DNA of 35,805 nt from Wenjunlia vitaminophila DSM 41686 (GTDB lineage Bacteria; Actinomycetota; Actinomycetes; Streptomycetales; Streptomycetaceae). Both the position numbers and the translations under genes were made by a program. Shown here piece by piece: positions 1 to 8,218 of this stretch. Numbering within the stretch: the stretch's first letter is position 1; the number at the start of each line of letters is the position of its first letter. The stretch is from assembly GCF_000380165.1 (NCBI RefSeq), contig NZ_KB904690.1, positions 765-36,569 of the forward strand, read 5' to 3'. The notes under the pieces were generated by a model that saw nothing but the letters and a program-made list of their open reading frames with translations, had not been told where the DNA came from and searched no databases.

Positions 1-524
1 CCCCGGACGTAGGAGTGCGCGTAGTGCCACCAGCCCACCGGCTCCAGGAGGTCGATGGTGACGAGCTCGCCGAGCACCCCGGAGTCCACCACCTGTTTCA
101 CCAGGTCGGTGTAGGGGGTGTACCGCATGACGTGGCAGACGGCGAAGAGCACACCGGTCTTCTCCACGCCCTCCACGATCTGGCGGACCTCGTCCTCGGT
201 GGGAGCGAGCGGCTTCTCGGCGAGGACGGCGTAGCCGGCCTCGGCCAGCGCCAGGACCGGCTCCACGTGCTGACGGTCCTGGGTGGCAACGATCACCGCG
301 TCGGCGACCCGCTCCCGCACCAACGGCCGCCAGTCGTCGAAGGCCAGCGGAGCGCCGACCGCCGCACGAGCCGCCGGCCGCGGGTCGGCGACCGCGACGA
401 GCCGGGCCCGCTCGGGGTTGGCCTTGATCCAGTCGGTGTACACCAGGCCGCGGTTGCCGGCGCCGACGAGCGCGACGGTGACGGGTCGGTGGGGCGGCGT
501 CGCGGACGCGCGCGCAGGGCTCAT
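1..524 (-). CDS. Gfo/Idh/MocA-family NAD(P)-dependent oxidoreductase, C-terminus cut by window edge
   Basis: An open minus-strand frame of 174 codons starts at ATG 524 and runs off the window. After about 15 residues it shows the Rossmann start VALVGAGNRG, then VIVATQDRQHV, the hallmark LAEKPLAPT (the Lys of the EKP motif is the family's catalytic/cofactor-contacting Lys) and WWHYAHSYVRG, which matches the family's substrate-loop region. Members oxidise or reduce hydroxyls of sugars and inositols in the cytoplasm; the substrate cannot be read from this fragment. It lies 80 bp downstream of the ROK regulator on the same strand, so the two may be cotranscribed. That placement, opposite a secreted propeller protein, fits carbohydrate use. 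Confidence 0.92.
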   Translation of the reverse strand, partial: MSPARASATPPHRPVTVALVGAGNRGLVYTDWIKANPERARLVAVADPRPAARAAVGAPLAFDDWRPLVRERVADAVIVATQDRQHVEPVLALAEAGYAVLAEKPLAPTEDEVRQIVEGVEKTGVLFAVCHVMRYTPYTDLVKQVVDSGVLGELVTIDLLEPVGWWHYAHSYVR

Positions 525-604
525 GGCCGTTCCACGCCTTTCGAGGGGAGGGGTCGGTGGGGGCGCTCACGTGGTTGCCGGTGGCGCCCCGGTGACGGGG
601 GTGG

Positions 605-1765
605 TCAACGGTCGGTGTCGGGGCGTTCGTTGCGGGCGAGGTAGGTCGTCTCCACGTGGTCGATGGCCCACCGGATGGCGCCGAGGGCGACCCGGTCGTC
701 TCCGAGCGGGGAGGCCCGGAGGTCGGGGGTACGGACGCACAGGGGTCCCAGGCGGTCGCGGAGGCGGGGCAGCAGCACGTCCGCCGAGTGGGCGAGACCA
801 CCGCCGAGCACGACCAGTTCGGGGTCGATGGTGGCCACCATGGTGGCCAGCCCGAGCGCCAGGTCACTGGCGTAGCGGTCGACGGCGCTGAGGGCGGCGG
901 CGTCGCCTGCCCGGGCCGCGCCCAGCACGTGCGCCGCGGCTTCCCGGTACGGCACCCCCGCCGGCACGGCGCCGCACCGCGCCAGGCGGTCGGCGGCCGT
1001 GGCCCACGGGGTGATGGGGAGGACTCCGATCTCGCCCGCCGCTCCACCGTGGCCCCGGTGTACCTGGCCGCCGATGATGAGGGCGGCGCTGGTGTGCAGA
1101 CCGGCGTGGACGTACACCGAGTGCTGTGCCTCGCGGGCGGCACCGAGGCGCCGTTCGGCCAGCGCCGCCAGCCGGGTGTCGTTGTCCACGAGCACCGCTC
1201 CGGCGCACCGGTCCCCGAGGTGGTCGGCGAGCGGCACACCCGTCCAGTCGGTGGCGGCCCCGGACAGGGTGACCTCGCCGTGCGCCCCGACGACGCCCGT
1301 GGTGCCCGCGGCGGTGGTCCACACCTGCGGGGCCTCCACCCCGGCGTCGGTCAGGCAGTCGGTGACGACCTCGTCAACGGCCTCCAGGCGTCGGTCCCGG
1401 GTGGTCTCGGGCAGCACCGGCCGGCGTGCGGTGGCGACCACGTTGCCACCGAGGTCGGCGAGTGCGGCCAGCACCCGGTAGGCCCCGATGTCGAGCCCCA
1501 GGACGTAGCCGCACTCGGCCCGGAAGCGGTACCTGCGTGCGGGCCGGCCGACCGACCCGGGGGCCGGGGGCACCTCGACGGCCCAGCCCTGTTCGGTGAG
1601 TTCGGCCGCCAGGTCCTCCGCGGAGGCCCGGGACAGGCCGGCGCGGGAGGCGAGCTCGGTCAGGGTCACCGGCTCGGCCGAGGCCCGCAGCGCCTGGAGC
1701 ACCCCGAAGGCGTTCTGTCGGCGCAGCATGGCCAGATCGCCGCCCGTCGCCTGCCGTTCCTGCAT
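605..1765 (-). CDS. ROK-family transcriptional regulator
   Basis: A 386-residue protein with an N-terminal winged helix (about residues 20-75, TLTELASRAGLSRASAEDLA) and a ROK sugar-kinase-like domain (about 85-375). Visible ROK features are VLGLDIGAYRVLAALADLGG, VLVDNDTRLAALAE and GHGGAAGEIGVLP. The CxCGxxGCxE zinc motif that follows this point in kinases is missing (only one Cys nearby), as in many regulator-type ROK proteins. A GTG at 1783 extends the frame, but GGGGG at 1772-1776 lies six bases before ATG 1765, so 1765 is chosen. It is divergent from the propeller gene and upstream of the Gfo/Idh gene, and is likely to control one or both in response to a sugar. Confidence 0.92.
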   Translation of the reverse strand: MQERQATGGDLAMLRRQNAFGVLQALRASAEPVTLTELASRAGLSRASAEDLAAELTEQGWAVEVPPAPGSVGRPARRYRFRAECGYVLGLDIGAYRVLAALADLGGNVVATARRPVLPETTRDRRLEAVDEVVTDCLTDAGVEAPQVWTTAAGTTGVVGAHGEVTLSGAATDWTGVPLADHLGDRCAGAVLVDNDTRLAALAERRLGAAREAQHSVYVHAGLHTSAALIIGGQVHRGHGGAAGEIGVLPITPWATAADRLARCGAVPAGVPYREAAAHVLGAARAGDAAALSAVDRYASDLALGLATMVATIDPELVVLGGGLAHSADVLLPRLRDRLGPLCVRTPDLRASPLGDDRVALGAIRWAIDHVETTYLARNERPDTDR

Positions 1766-1866
1766 GCACGACCCCCTTGACACGGTGTTCCTCGTCAGCA
1801 GTAATTGGATGCTCTAGGAGAATACGTCGCGAGTCAAGAGCTCAGCGACGGACAACCCTGTCATAT

Positions 1867-1883
1867 AGCGCGTAACAAGCGCT
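1867..1883. promoter_or_regulatory. Small inverted repeat in the ROK/propeller divergent intergenic region
   Basis: AGCGC, seven bases, GCGCT. It is the only clear dyad in the 164-bp region between the divergent ROK and propeller genes, so it is a candidate operator. The arms are short and could be chance in GC-rich DNA. Confidence 0.22.
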
Positions 1884-1929
1884 CGCCTGGGACCTAGTTA
1901 ACAGGTACTTCCCCATAAGTAAGAACGGT

Positions 1930-4104
1930 GTGATGGCAGTGCCCAGACACTCCCCCCCGAAGCTCCTCGTCCTGCTGCTCGCCGTGTTGGCGCTGGTGCT
2001 TCCGTCCGCGGCAGGAGCCGCTGCCGACGGCGCTGGCCGCGGCGGCGCGTCACCCAATCCGGCCTGGTTCGGCCCCGAAACCGACTTGGGGGTGCAGCAG
2101 TACACCCGCAACGTGACCGACGCCGTGGTCGGCGACGAGGACGGCCGCCCGACGATCTACACCACCGCCGCGGGCGACACCGCGGTCTTCAACGTCGTGG
2201 ACATCCTCGACAACCGACTGCTGCGCGCCCTGCCCCTCCCCGGCGTGGAACAGGTGTGGCGGCACGCCATCGCCCCCGACGGCACCGTCTACATCGCCGC
2301 CATGACGGACGGGACCGGCGCGGAGCTGTGGAGCTACAGCCCGGTGGACAAGCAGGTCCACGAGTTGGGCACGGTGCCCGGCGAGTCCTCGCCCTGGGCC
2401 ATGACCACAGACCCGCAGGGCCGCGTATACCTCGGCACCTTCCCCAACGGCAAGGTCTTCCGCTACGACCCGGACAGCCGGGCCTTCCACGACTACGGCC
2501 CCATGGTCCCCGGGCAGAGCTATGTGCGCTCCATGGCCTACCACGAGGGCTTCCTCTACGCCGGCACGGGTTCCGTCGGCGACGTGATCCGGCTGGACGT
2601 CGCCACCGGCGCCAAGACGAAGATCTCCGACCAGGTGCCGGAGCTGCTGGGCGTGTCCGCGCAGGACGTGCCGTTCGCCTACGACATGGCCGTCGTCGAC
2701 GGCTGGCTGTTCGTCAAGTTCGCGGGTACGCAGTACACGTTGCTCTTCTACGACCTCGCGGAGGGCCGCTGGAGCGAGAAGTCCGTGGGCAAGACCGCCC
2801 CGACGGACGCCGGCGTGTTCTCGTTCAACCAACTCGAGTCGCGCGACGGCAAGGTCTACGTCACCAACAACCGCATGCTGCACGAGATCGACACCGCCAC
2901 CCTGGACTCCCGGTCCACCGGAATCCCCTACGGCACGTCCCTGCGGGGCGCCGCCTGGGTGGACCTCAACGACCCCGACCTGACCGGCACCTCGCTGGTC
3001 ACCATGCAGAGCAACGGCACCATCACCGCGTTCGACGTCTCCTCGGGACGCCAGAAGTCGTTCCCCTCGGTCGTGCAGGGCTCGCCGAACCCGCTCCACC
3101 AACTGGAGCGGGCGCCCGACGGCACCCTGTACATGAGCGGCTACCCCGGGGGGACCGGCTCCCGCTTCGACCCCCGCACCGGCCGCACCACGACCTTCCC
3201 CATGGGACAGGCCGAGGGCATGGTGGGTCTCGGTGACACGATGTACGCCGGCATCTACCCGGGTGGGATCATCTCCGCCATCCGGCCCAGGGCCGACGGC
3301 ACCCCGACGGTCCAGACGCTCTTCCGCGTCGGCGAGGAGCAGGACCGCCCGTACGTCATGACGGCCCACGAGGGCAGGCTGCTCATCGGCACCATCCCCG
3401 ACTACGGCCGGCTCGGCGGCGCCATGACCATCTACGACCCCGCCACCGACACCAGGCGGACCTACCGCGACATCGTCCACAACCAGAGCGTGGTCGGGCT
3501 CGCCCAGCGCGGCCGGTACATCTACGGGTCCACCACCATCCACGGGGGGTTGGGCACCGCCCCCACCGAGAAGGAAGCCAAGATCTTCGTCTGGGACGAC
3601 CAGGAGCAGCGCAAGGTCACCGAGTTCACCCTCGACCTCCCCGGCCTGGACACCCCCCCGATGATCAGTGGCCTCACCTTCGGTCGTGACGGACTGCTGT
3701 GGGGCGCGGCCGACGGCTTCGTCTTCGCCCTCAACCCGCACAACCACAAGGTCGTCAAGTACCGCAACATCTACCCCGAGGTCCGCAACTACGGCTTCTG
3801 GCGCCCCATCTACCTGCGTTGGGGCTCCGACGGCCTGCTCTACACCAACGTCGCCAACAAGCTCACCGTCGTCGACCCGCACACCATGGGACACCTGACG
3901 CTCGGCGACCCCGAGGAGGAGATCACCTTCATGACCCTGGCTCGTGACGCCGAGGGGCGGGAGAACGTCTACTTCCTCGGCGGGGACCAGGAAGCACGGC
4001 TGCGGATGATCCCGGTGCGGCACGACCTGGAGGGCACCTCCGACGTCGAGGCCGCCGCCCCCCGGGCCGACACCCGCACCCGGGCGTACCAGCCCGTGAG
4101 CTGA
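1930..4104 (+). CDS. Secreted beta-propeller protein, function unknown
   Basis: A 724-residue protein. GTG 1930 and ATG 1933 are equally possible starts and no strong ribosome site decides. A Sec signal peptide (PPKLLVLLLAVLALVL, cleavage after about residue 31) is followed by many beta-propeller blade signatures: repeated APDGTVYIAA, DPQGRVYLGTF, APDGTLYMSGYP and GRDGLLWGAADG units, each ending in Y/W-D-P. The length would accommodate two propellers. Several propeller families are extracellular polysaccharide lyases or lectin-like binders. The neighbouring ROK regulator and Gfo/Idh oxidoreductase suggest a role in carbohydrate degradation, but I see no catalytic signature I can name. No sorting signal or transmembrane anchor follows the blades. 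A strong hairpin follows directly after the stop. Confidence 0.88.
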   Translation: MMAVPRHSPPKLLVLLLAVLALVLPSAAGAAADGAGRGGASPNPAWFGPETDLGVQQYTRNVTDAVVGDEDGRPTIYTTAAGDTAVFNVVDILDNRLLRALPLPGVEQVWRHAIAPDGTVYIAAMTDGTGAELWSYSPVDKQVHELGTVPGESSPWAMTTDPQGRVYLGTFPNGKVFRYDPDSRAFHDYGPMVPGQSYVRSMAYHEGFLYAGTGSVGDVIRLDVATGAKTKISDQVPELLGVSAQDVPFAYDMAVVDGWLFVKFAGTQYTLLFYDLAEGRWSEKSVGKTAPTDAGVFSFNQLESRDGKVYVTNNRMLHEIDTATLDSRSTGIPYGTSLRGAAWVDLNDPDLTGTSLVTMQSNGTITAFDVSSGRQKSFPSVVQGSPNPLHQLERAPDGTLYMSGYPGGTGSRFDPRTGRTTTFPMGQAEGMVGLGDTMYAGIYPGGIISAIRPRADGTPTVQTLFRVGEEQDRPYVMTAHEGRLLIGTIPDYGRLGGAMTIYDPATDTRRTYRDIVHNQSVVGLAQRGRYIYGSTTIHGGLGTAPTEKEAKIFVWDDQEQRKVTEFTLDLPGLDTPPMISGLTFGRDGLLWGAADGFVFALNPHNHKVVKYRNIYPEVRNYGFWRPIYLRWGSDGLLYTNVANKLTVVDPHTMGHLTLGDPEEEITFMTLARDAEGRENVYFLGGDQEARLRMIPVRHDLEGTSDVEAAAPRADTRTRAYQPVS

Positions 4105-4107
4105 ACC

Positions 4108-4136
4108 CTCCCGCGCCGGTGTCCCCGGCGCGGGAG
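4108..4136. terminator. Perfect 12-bp hairpin between convergent genes
   Basis: Arms CTCCCGCGCCGG and CCGGCGCGGGAG pair perfectly around TGTCC, four bases after the propeller stop. No U-tract follows, as is usual in high-GC actinomycetes. It may act on both the propeller gene and the convergent ArsR gene. Confidence 0.75.
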
Positions 4137-4276
4137 CCCCCGCCCGGCCCGGACCGGCCGCCGTCCTCCCCACGGTGGGTTCGGGACCGGTCCGGGCGGG
4201 GCTCGGCCCGTCCCCGGAACGCCCCCGGCGCCGCGCGGACCCGCCGTCCTCCTCCGCCGGTGGCCCGTGACGCTCC

Positions 4277-5263
4277 TCAGCGCCCGAGCAGGTGCCGGCC
4301 ACGGCTGGTCAGCCGGTGCACCACGTGCGCGCCTACCCGCTCACTGTGCACCAGCCCGGCACCACGCAGCACCTTCATGTGACCGCTGACGGTGGACGCC
4401 GGCATGCCGAGGCGGGCGGCGACGGAGCCGGTGGTGAAGGTGGCGGTCAACGCCCCGAGCACACGGGCGCGACCCGTGCCGAGCAGGGCGGCGAGCGCGG
4501 CCGAGTGGCGGGCGGCGTCCCGTGGCTCCTGCGGCTGCCTGCGGACCGGGTAGACCACCACCGGCGGCAGGTTGGGGTCGGCTATCGCGATCGGCGTGGT
4601 GTGGCAGAAGAAGGAGGGGACCAGCCGAACGCCACGGCCCCGCAGGTGGAGGTCGGAGTCCACCGGGTACGGCGCGGTGAGCACCGGGTCCCGCCACACG
4701 AACGGCGCCAGCGTCTCCAGCATCGCCACCATGCCGCCCTCCAGCGCGTCCATCCGCCACGCGCGGTCCGCGGCGATGGTGGCCTCGACCTCGCTCCAGT
4801 CCGGGGCGACCAGCCGCGTGTGGAAGTGCTGCACGGCGTCGGCGACCTGGCCGAGCAGGGCCCGGTCCCCCGAGGCGAGCCGTCGGGTCCACGCGGGCAT
4901 GGCCCGGTACCGGGCCGCCTCCCGCAGTTCGCGGGCCAGCCGGGCGCCCGGTGTGGCGCGCAACGTCCGCAGTGCCGCCGACATCCCCTCCTCCGACTCG
5001 GCCGGCGTGAGGAAGTCGGGGAAGTAGGCGGCGTCCGCCGGCGCCAGGTCACGCAGCAGGCCGCAGGCCGCGCGCAGGTCGTCACCGTGCAGCCGCCCCA
5101 CCGCCCGCCGCCGCCAGGACCGCAGCCGGTCGGGGAGCCGGGCCGGAGGCGTGGTGAGCACGTGCAGCCCGAGTATCGCTTCCCACACCGCGTCCGCAGT
5201 CTTCGTCACCTGCACGTGCCGGAAGTCGCGGTCGCTGAAGTGGATGCGCAGCACACCGGCCAT
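4277..5263 (-). CDS. ArsR-type regulator with N-terminal DUF5937-like domain
   Basis: A 328-residue protein. The N-terminal part (MAGVLRIHFSDRDFRHVQV...VWEAILGLHVL) is the DUF5937-type effector region common in actinobacterial regulators. The C-terminal part (about residues 255-325) is a winged helix: ARVLGALTATFTTGSVAARL, MPASTVSGHMKVLRGAGLV, then HRLTSRGRHLL. The frame is open further upstream to 5350, but family members begin at MxxLRIHF, so ATG 5263 is chosen. No ribosome site precedes it. TACCCT lies six bases upstream of the ATG, so a leaderless transcript is possible (inference). It is divergent from the secreted DPBB/SH3 gene and probably controls itself or that gene. The inducer is unknown. 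Confidence 0.85.
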   Translation of the reverse strand: MAGVLRIHFSDRDFRHVQVTKTADAVWEAILGLHVLTTPPARLPDRLRSWRRRAVGRLHGDDLRAACGLLRDLAPADAAYFPDFLTPAESEEGMSAALRTLRATPGARLARELREAARYRAMPAWTRRLASGDRALLGQVADAVQHFHTRLVAPDWSEVEATIAADRAWRMDALEGGMVAMLETLAPFVWRDPVLTAPYPVDSDLHLRGRGVRLVPSFFCHTTPIAIADPNLPPVVVYPVRRQPQEPRDAARHSAALAALLGTGRARVLGALTATFTTGSVAARLGMPASTVSGHMKVLRGAGLVHSERVGAHVVHRLTSRGRHLLGR

Positions 5264-5392
5264 GGCCCAAGGGTAACGGCCGCCCCCACCTGGGATTTTC
5301 GACTGAGCCGGAAGAACCCGGTCACCTTCGTCGCGTCGCGTCCCTACCATCCGGTGCTCGCGGCACAGGGACGAACGAGAGGGGTTCTGCAG

Positions 5393-6652
5393 ATGCCAGG
5401 AACACGTTCACGTTCACGTCGCCGCTGGACAGTGCTGCTGCTCTCCGGGGTCGCCGTCCTCGACGTGGCGCTGGTACCCGCGGCGGCCGCGGCGGCCGAC
5501 CCGGGTCGCCCGGTGGCCCCGGCGCCCGCGGTGCACTGGAAGGCGGACCTGTCCGACGTGGACGCCGACGACGTCAACGTCCGCCATGCCCACGGGAGCC
5601 TGCGCCTGCGCGCGCCCGACCAGCGGACGGCCTCCCTGGGCGGCGCCGGCCACGGCAGCCAGGTGCTCACCCCCCGCACCCTGACGCGGCCGGTCAACCG
5701 GGTCACGGCCGCACTCGACGCGGACGTCCCGGACGGCGCCGCGGTGGTGGTCGACGTGCGGGGCAGGGACCGTGACGCCCGGTGGACCGAGTGGCACCGG
5801 GCGAGCTCCGGCGACCGCGCGGTCGCCCGCCTCCCGCACGCCGTCACCACCGTCCAGGTCCGCCTCACCCTGCGGGACCCGTCCGGGCTCGTCCGCGTGC
5901 ACGGCCTGGCACTGACGGCCGACACCGACGGCTCCCCCGGCACCCGGGCGGTCACCGCGCCGGTGACGTACCGGCTGTTCGCCACCCGTGAGGGCCTGGT
6001 GGGTGGGACCACCGCCAACGGGCACGTCATCCAGCCGGACGACCACTTCGTGGCGCTCCCCTCCCGGCGCGGGCTGTCACCGAAGGACGGCTGGGACTAC
6101 GCGGTCGAGGTGTGCGGCCCGGCCCGGTGCGAGACCGCGCCGGTGTGGGACGTCGGACCGTGGAACACCCGCGACGACTACTGGAACCCCGCGGACCAGC
6201 GCGAGATGTGGTGGGACCTGCCGCAGGGCAGGCCCGAGGCGCAGGCGGCCTACCTGGAGGGCTACAACGGTGGCCTGGACGAGTTCGGCCGTCGCGTCGC
6301 GAACCCCGCGGGCATCGACCTCGCCGACGGCACCTTCTACAACGTCGGCCTCAACGACAACGGCTGGGTGGACGTCACCTTCCTGTGGACCGGCGAGCAG
6401 GCCGGCACCTGGTTCCCCACCTGGGGCAGCGACGTGCGGGTCCGCCAGCAGCCCACCACCGCGTCGGCCACGCTGACCACGCTGCCGCCGGCGGCCCGGG
6501 TGCGGGTGGAGTGCCAGGCGCACGGTGAACGGATCACCTACGACGGCATCACCAACGACGCCTGGTCCTACCTGCCCGACTACGGCGGCTACGTCTCGAA
6601 CATCTTCATCGACGTCGAGGACGCCTGGCTCCCCGGCGTCCCCGAGTGCTGA
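5393..6652 (+). CDS. Secreted double-psi beta-barrel plus SH3-like protein
   Basis: A 419-residue exported protein. ATG 5393 is preceded by GAGAGGGG (5377-5384) at eight bases. The signal peptide is about residues 1-36 (RRRWTVLLLSGVAVLDVALV...AAAAA). An N-terminal beta domain (about 45-185, VHWKADLSDVDADDVNV) is followed by a region resembling a double-psi barrel of the RlpA/expansin type (about 190-325: GLVGGTTANGHVIQPDDHFV, then APVWDVGPWNTRDDYWN). A C-terminal SH3-like domain follows (about 340-410). Streptomyces homologues are usually annotated only as secreted or hydrolytic protein. A role at peptidoglycan or other wall polymers is inferred from fold types alone. The frame is open far upstream, but that extension overlaps the ArsR gene and has no signal peptide. 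Confidence 0.85.
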   Translation: MPGTRSRSRRRWTVLLLSGVAVLDVALVPAAAAAADPGRPVAPAPAVHWKADLSDVDADDVNVRHAHGSLRLRAPDQRTASLGGAGHGSQVLTPRTLTRPVNRVTAALDADVPDGAAVVVDVRGRDRDARWTEWHRASSGDRAVARLPHAVTTVQVRLTLRDPSGLVRVHGLALTADTDGSPGTRAVTAPVTYRLFATREGLVGGTTANGHVIQPDDHFVALPSRRGLSPKDGWDYAVEVCGPARCETAPVWDVGPWNTRDDYWNPADQREMWWDLPQGRPEAQAAYLEGYNGGLDEFGRRVANPAGIDLADGTFYNVGLNDNGWVDVTFLWTGEQAGTWFPTWGSDVRVRQQPTTASATLTTLPPAARVRVECQAHGERITYDGITNDAWSYLPDYGGYVSNIFIDVEDAWLPGVPEC

Positions 6653-6690
6653 GCACTTCACCCGGAAGAACCCCTTCCCAGCAGGAGGTC

Positions 6691-7683
6691 ATGGTGAGCG
6701 AGCACCGTCCCACCCGCCGAGGTGTGCTGAAGGCAGCCGGCGGACTCTCCGCGGCGATGGCCCTCGGTGCCGGGGGCGTGGTCACGTCGGCGTCGGCGGC
6801 CCACGCGGCCGGCGACGGCTTCGGGCTGCGCATCGTGGACCGCAACGAGAACGACGCCCGCATGTGGTACTACCGGTTCGCGACGGACGCGATCGGTTGG
6901 GACCCGGGTGTGAACGTCCTGCTGCCGGACGGCTACCACGGGAGCGGACGCAGGTACCCGGTGCTGTACCTGTTCCACGGGGGCGGCCTCGACCAGGACT
7001 TCATCACCTTCGACCGCTGGGGCGTCCGCGCCTGGACCGCCGGCAAGCCGATCATCGTCGTGATGCCTGACGGAGGGCACGCGGGCTGGTACTCCAACCC
7101 GGTCAGCTCCAACACCGGCCCCCGGAACTGGGAGACCTTCCACATCACCCAGCTACTCCCCTGGATCGACGCCAACTTCCGTACCTACGCGGAGTACGAC
7201 GGCCGCGCCGTTGCCGGGTTCTCCATGGGCGGCTTCGGAGCGCTGAAGTACGCCGCCAAGTACTACGGCCACTTCGCCTCGGTGAGCTCCCACTCCGGCC
7301 CGGCCAGCCTGCGTCGCGACGCGGGTCTCGTCGTCCACTGGGCCAACGTCACCTCCGCTGCCGCGGACCTCGCGGGCGGGACGGTCTACGGCGCGCCGCT
7401 GTGGGACGAGGCCCGGGTCAGTGCCGACAACCCGGTCGAGCGGCTCGGAAGTTACCGCAACAAGCGGGTCTTCCTCGTCGCCGGCACGAGTCCTGACCCG
7501 GTCAACTGGGCCGACTGGGTCAACGAGACCCAGGTTCTCGCCGGTCAGCGGGAGTTCCGCGGGCTGCTCGGCGGCGCGGGAATCCCGCACGAGTGGTACG
7601 AGGAGCCCGGCGGCCACGTCTTCCGCGACTACATGTTCCGCCGCGACCTCGACGGCATCATCGCCCGGCTCCGCAAGGCGTAG
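6691..7683 (+). CDS. Tat-exported esterase, PF00756 (antigen 85/esterase D-like) family
   Basis: A 330-residue alpha/beta hydrolase. AGGAGG at 6683-6688 serves ATG 6691 or GTG 6694 (MVSEHRPTRRGVLKAAG). The twin-arginine signal TRRGVLKAAGG is followed by a hydrophobic stretch and a cleavage site near AHA-AG. The nucleophile elbow is GFSMGGFGALKYAAK with Ser178. YLFHGGG is the usual oxyanion-side motif and the likely catalytic His is H309 in GGHVFRDYMF. Relatives include feruloyl and acetylxylan esterases (CE1) and mycolyltransferases, so the substrate is open. It sits 38 bp after the DPBB/SH3 gene on the same strand, so cotranscription is likely, and both products would act outside the cell. 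Confidence 0.92.
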   Translation: MVSEHRPTRRGVLKAAGGLSAAMALGAGGVVTSASAAHAAGDGFGLRIVDRNENDARMWYYRFATDAIGWDPGVNVLLPDGYHGSGRRYPVLYLFHGGGLDQDFITFDRWGVRAWTAGKPIIVVMPDGGHAGWYSNPVSSNTGPRNWETFHITQLLPWIDANFRTYAEYDGRAVAGFSMGGFGALKYAAKYYGHFASVSSHSGPASLRRDAGLVVHWANVTSAAADLAGGTVYGAPLWDEARVSADNPVERLGSYRNKRVFLVAGTSPDPVNWADWVNETQVLAGQREFRGLLGGAGIPHEWYEEPGGHVFRDYMFRRDLDGIIARLRKA

Positions 7684-7717
7684 GGCCCGTCGTCCCCCGC
7701 CCACGTCCGCCGCTCCC

Positions 7718-7736
7718 GTCCCCCTGCCAGGGGGAC
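7718..7736 (+). terminator. Hairpin after the esterase gene
   Basis: GTCCCCC and GGGGGAC pair around TGCCA, 34 bases after the esterase stop. Confidence 0.6.
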
Positions 7737-8101
7737 CGCCGAGGTGGGCCCAGAAGGGGCGCCACGGGATGATCTCGAAGTTCCGACGGCTCGCCACGGG
7801 GTCCCGGTCCCGAGGGTGCTGACGCGGTTCTCGTACTCGCGGCGCACCCCGCGCCGGGCCGGGATCACCGAGGGGGCGTCGAGCGGCTGGCAGCGGCCAG
7901 GGTGACCGTGGTCTCCGTGCTGGGGTGTCCTGGCGGTCGTCGGTGTGCTCGGGCATGAGGTCGGCGACGGCGGTGCGGATGGCCCGCGGCCCCTCCCGAG
8001 CGCGGCAGGGCATCGCCGGCATCGGGGCGGGTTCGCCCATGAGGCAGGCGGGCATCGGGAGCGCGATCAGCGACATACGGAAGGGAGGAAGGCACGCTAC
8101 G
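7737..8101. other. Gap without a supportable gene
   Basis: Open frames exist on both strands (for example a minus frame from ATG 8076 beginning MSLIALPMPACLMGEP). None has a ribosome site, a recognisable domain or a consistent codon pattern. It may hold decayed coding DNA, but I cannot name it. Confidence 0.5.
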
Positions 8102-8191
8102 CCGTACGGTCAGCCGTCATGGACTCAGTCGTGGAGATATGGCTTCACCAGGTAAGTCAAGACTTACCTTTGGAGAACTTTGACCGTACGG
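8102..8191. promoter_or_regulatory. Pair of CCGTACGG palindromes in inverted repeat upstream of the HelR gene
   Basis: CCGTACGGTCA at 8102-8112 and its exact reverse complement TGACCGTACGG at 8181-8191 flank 68 bases. Each contains the 8-bp palindrome CCGTACGG. Together they bracket the palindrome at 8150-8169 and end 28 bp before the start codon. This looks like a two-site operator for a dimeric or looping regulator. Confidence 0.55.
8150..8169. promoter_or_regulatory. Perfect 20-bp dyad, candidate operator of the HelR gene
   Basis: AGGTAAGTC-AA-GACTTACCT: nine-base arms around AA, with no mismatch, 50 bp before the TTG start. It is unlike the surrounding GC-rich sequence and has the size of a TetR/MarR-type site. 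I did not find the rifamycin-associated element sequence often reported upstream of such genes. Confidence 0.6.
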
Positions 8192-8218
8192 TGTGGCTCG
8201 AATTGAAGGAGCCCCCTG

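Noticed and set aside
2050..4302. 750-codon open frame antisense to the propeller gene
   Set aside because: Shadow of third-position GC; low-complexity Gly/Val/Asp-rich product with no domain, and the opposite frame has signal peptide and blades.
4292..5392. Upstream 367-codon extension of the DPBB/SH3 frame
   Set aside because: Overlaps the ArsR gene on the other strand; ribosome site and signal peptide support ATG 5393.
7153..8076. 307-codon minus frame beginning MSLIALPMPACLM
   Set aside because: Antisense to the esterase for half its length, no ribosome site, no recognisable domain.
8102..8218. Rifamycin-associated element upstream of the HelR gene
   Set aside because: Looked for GGGGCTTGC...GCAAG-type sequence and did not find it; the palindromes present are different.
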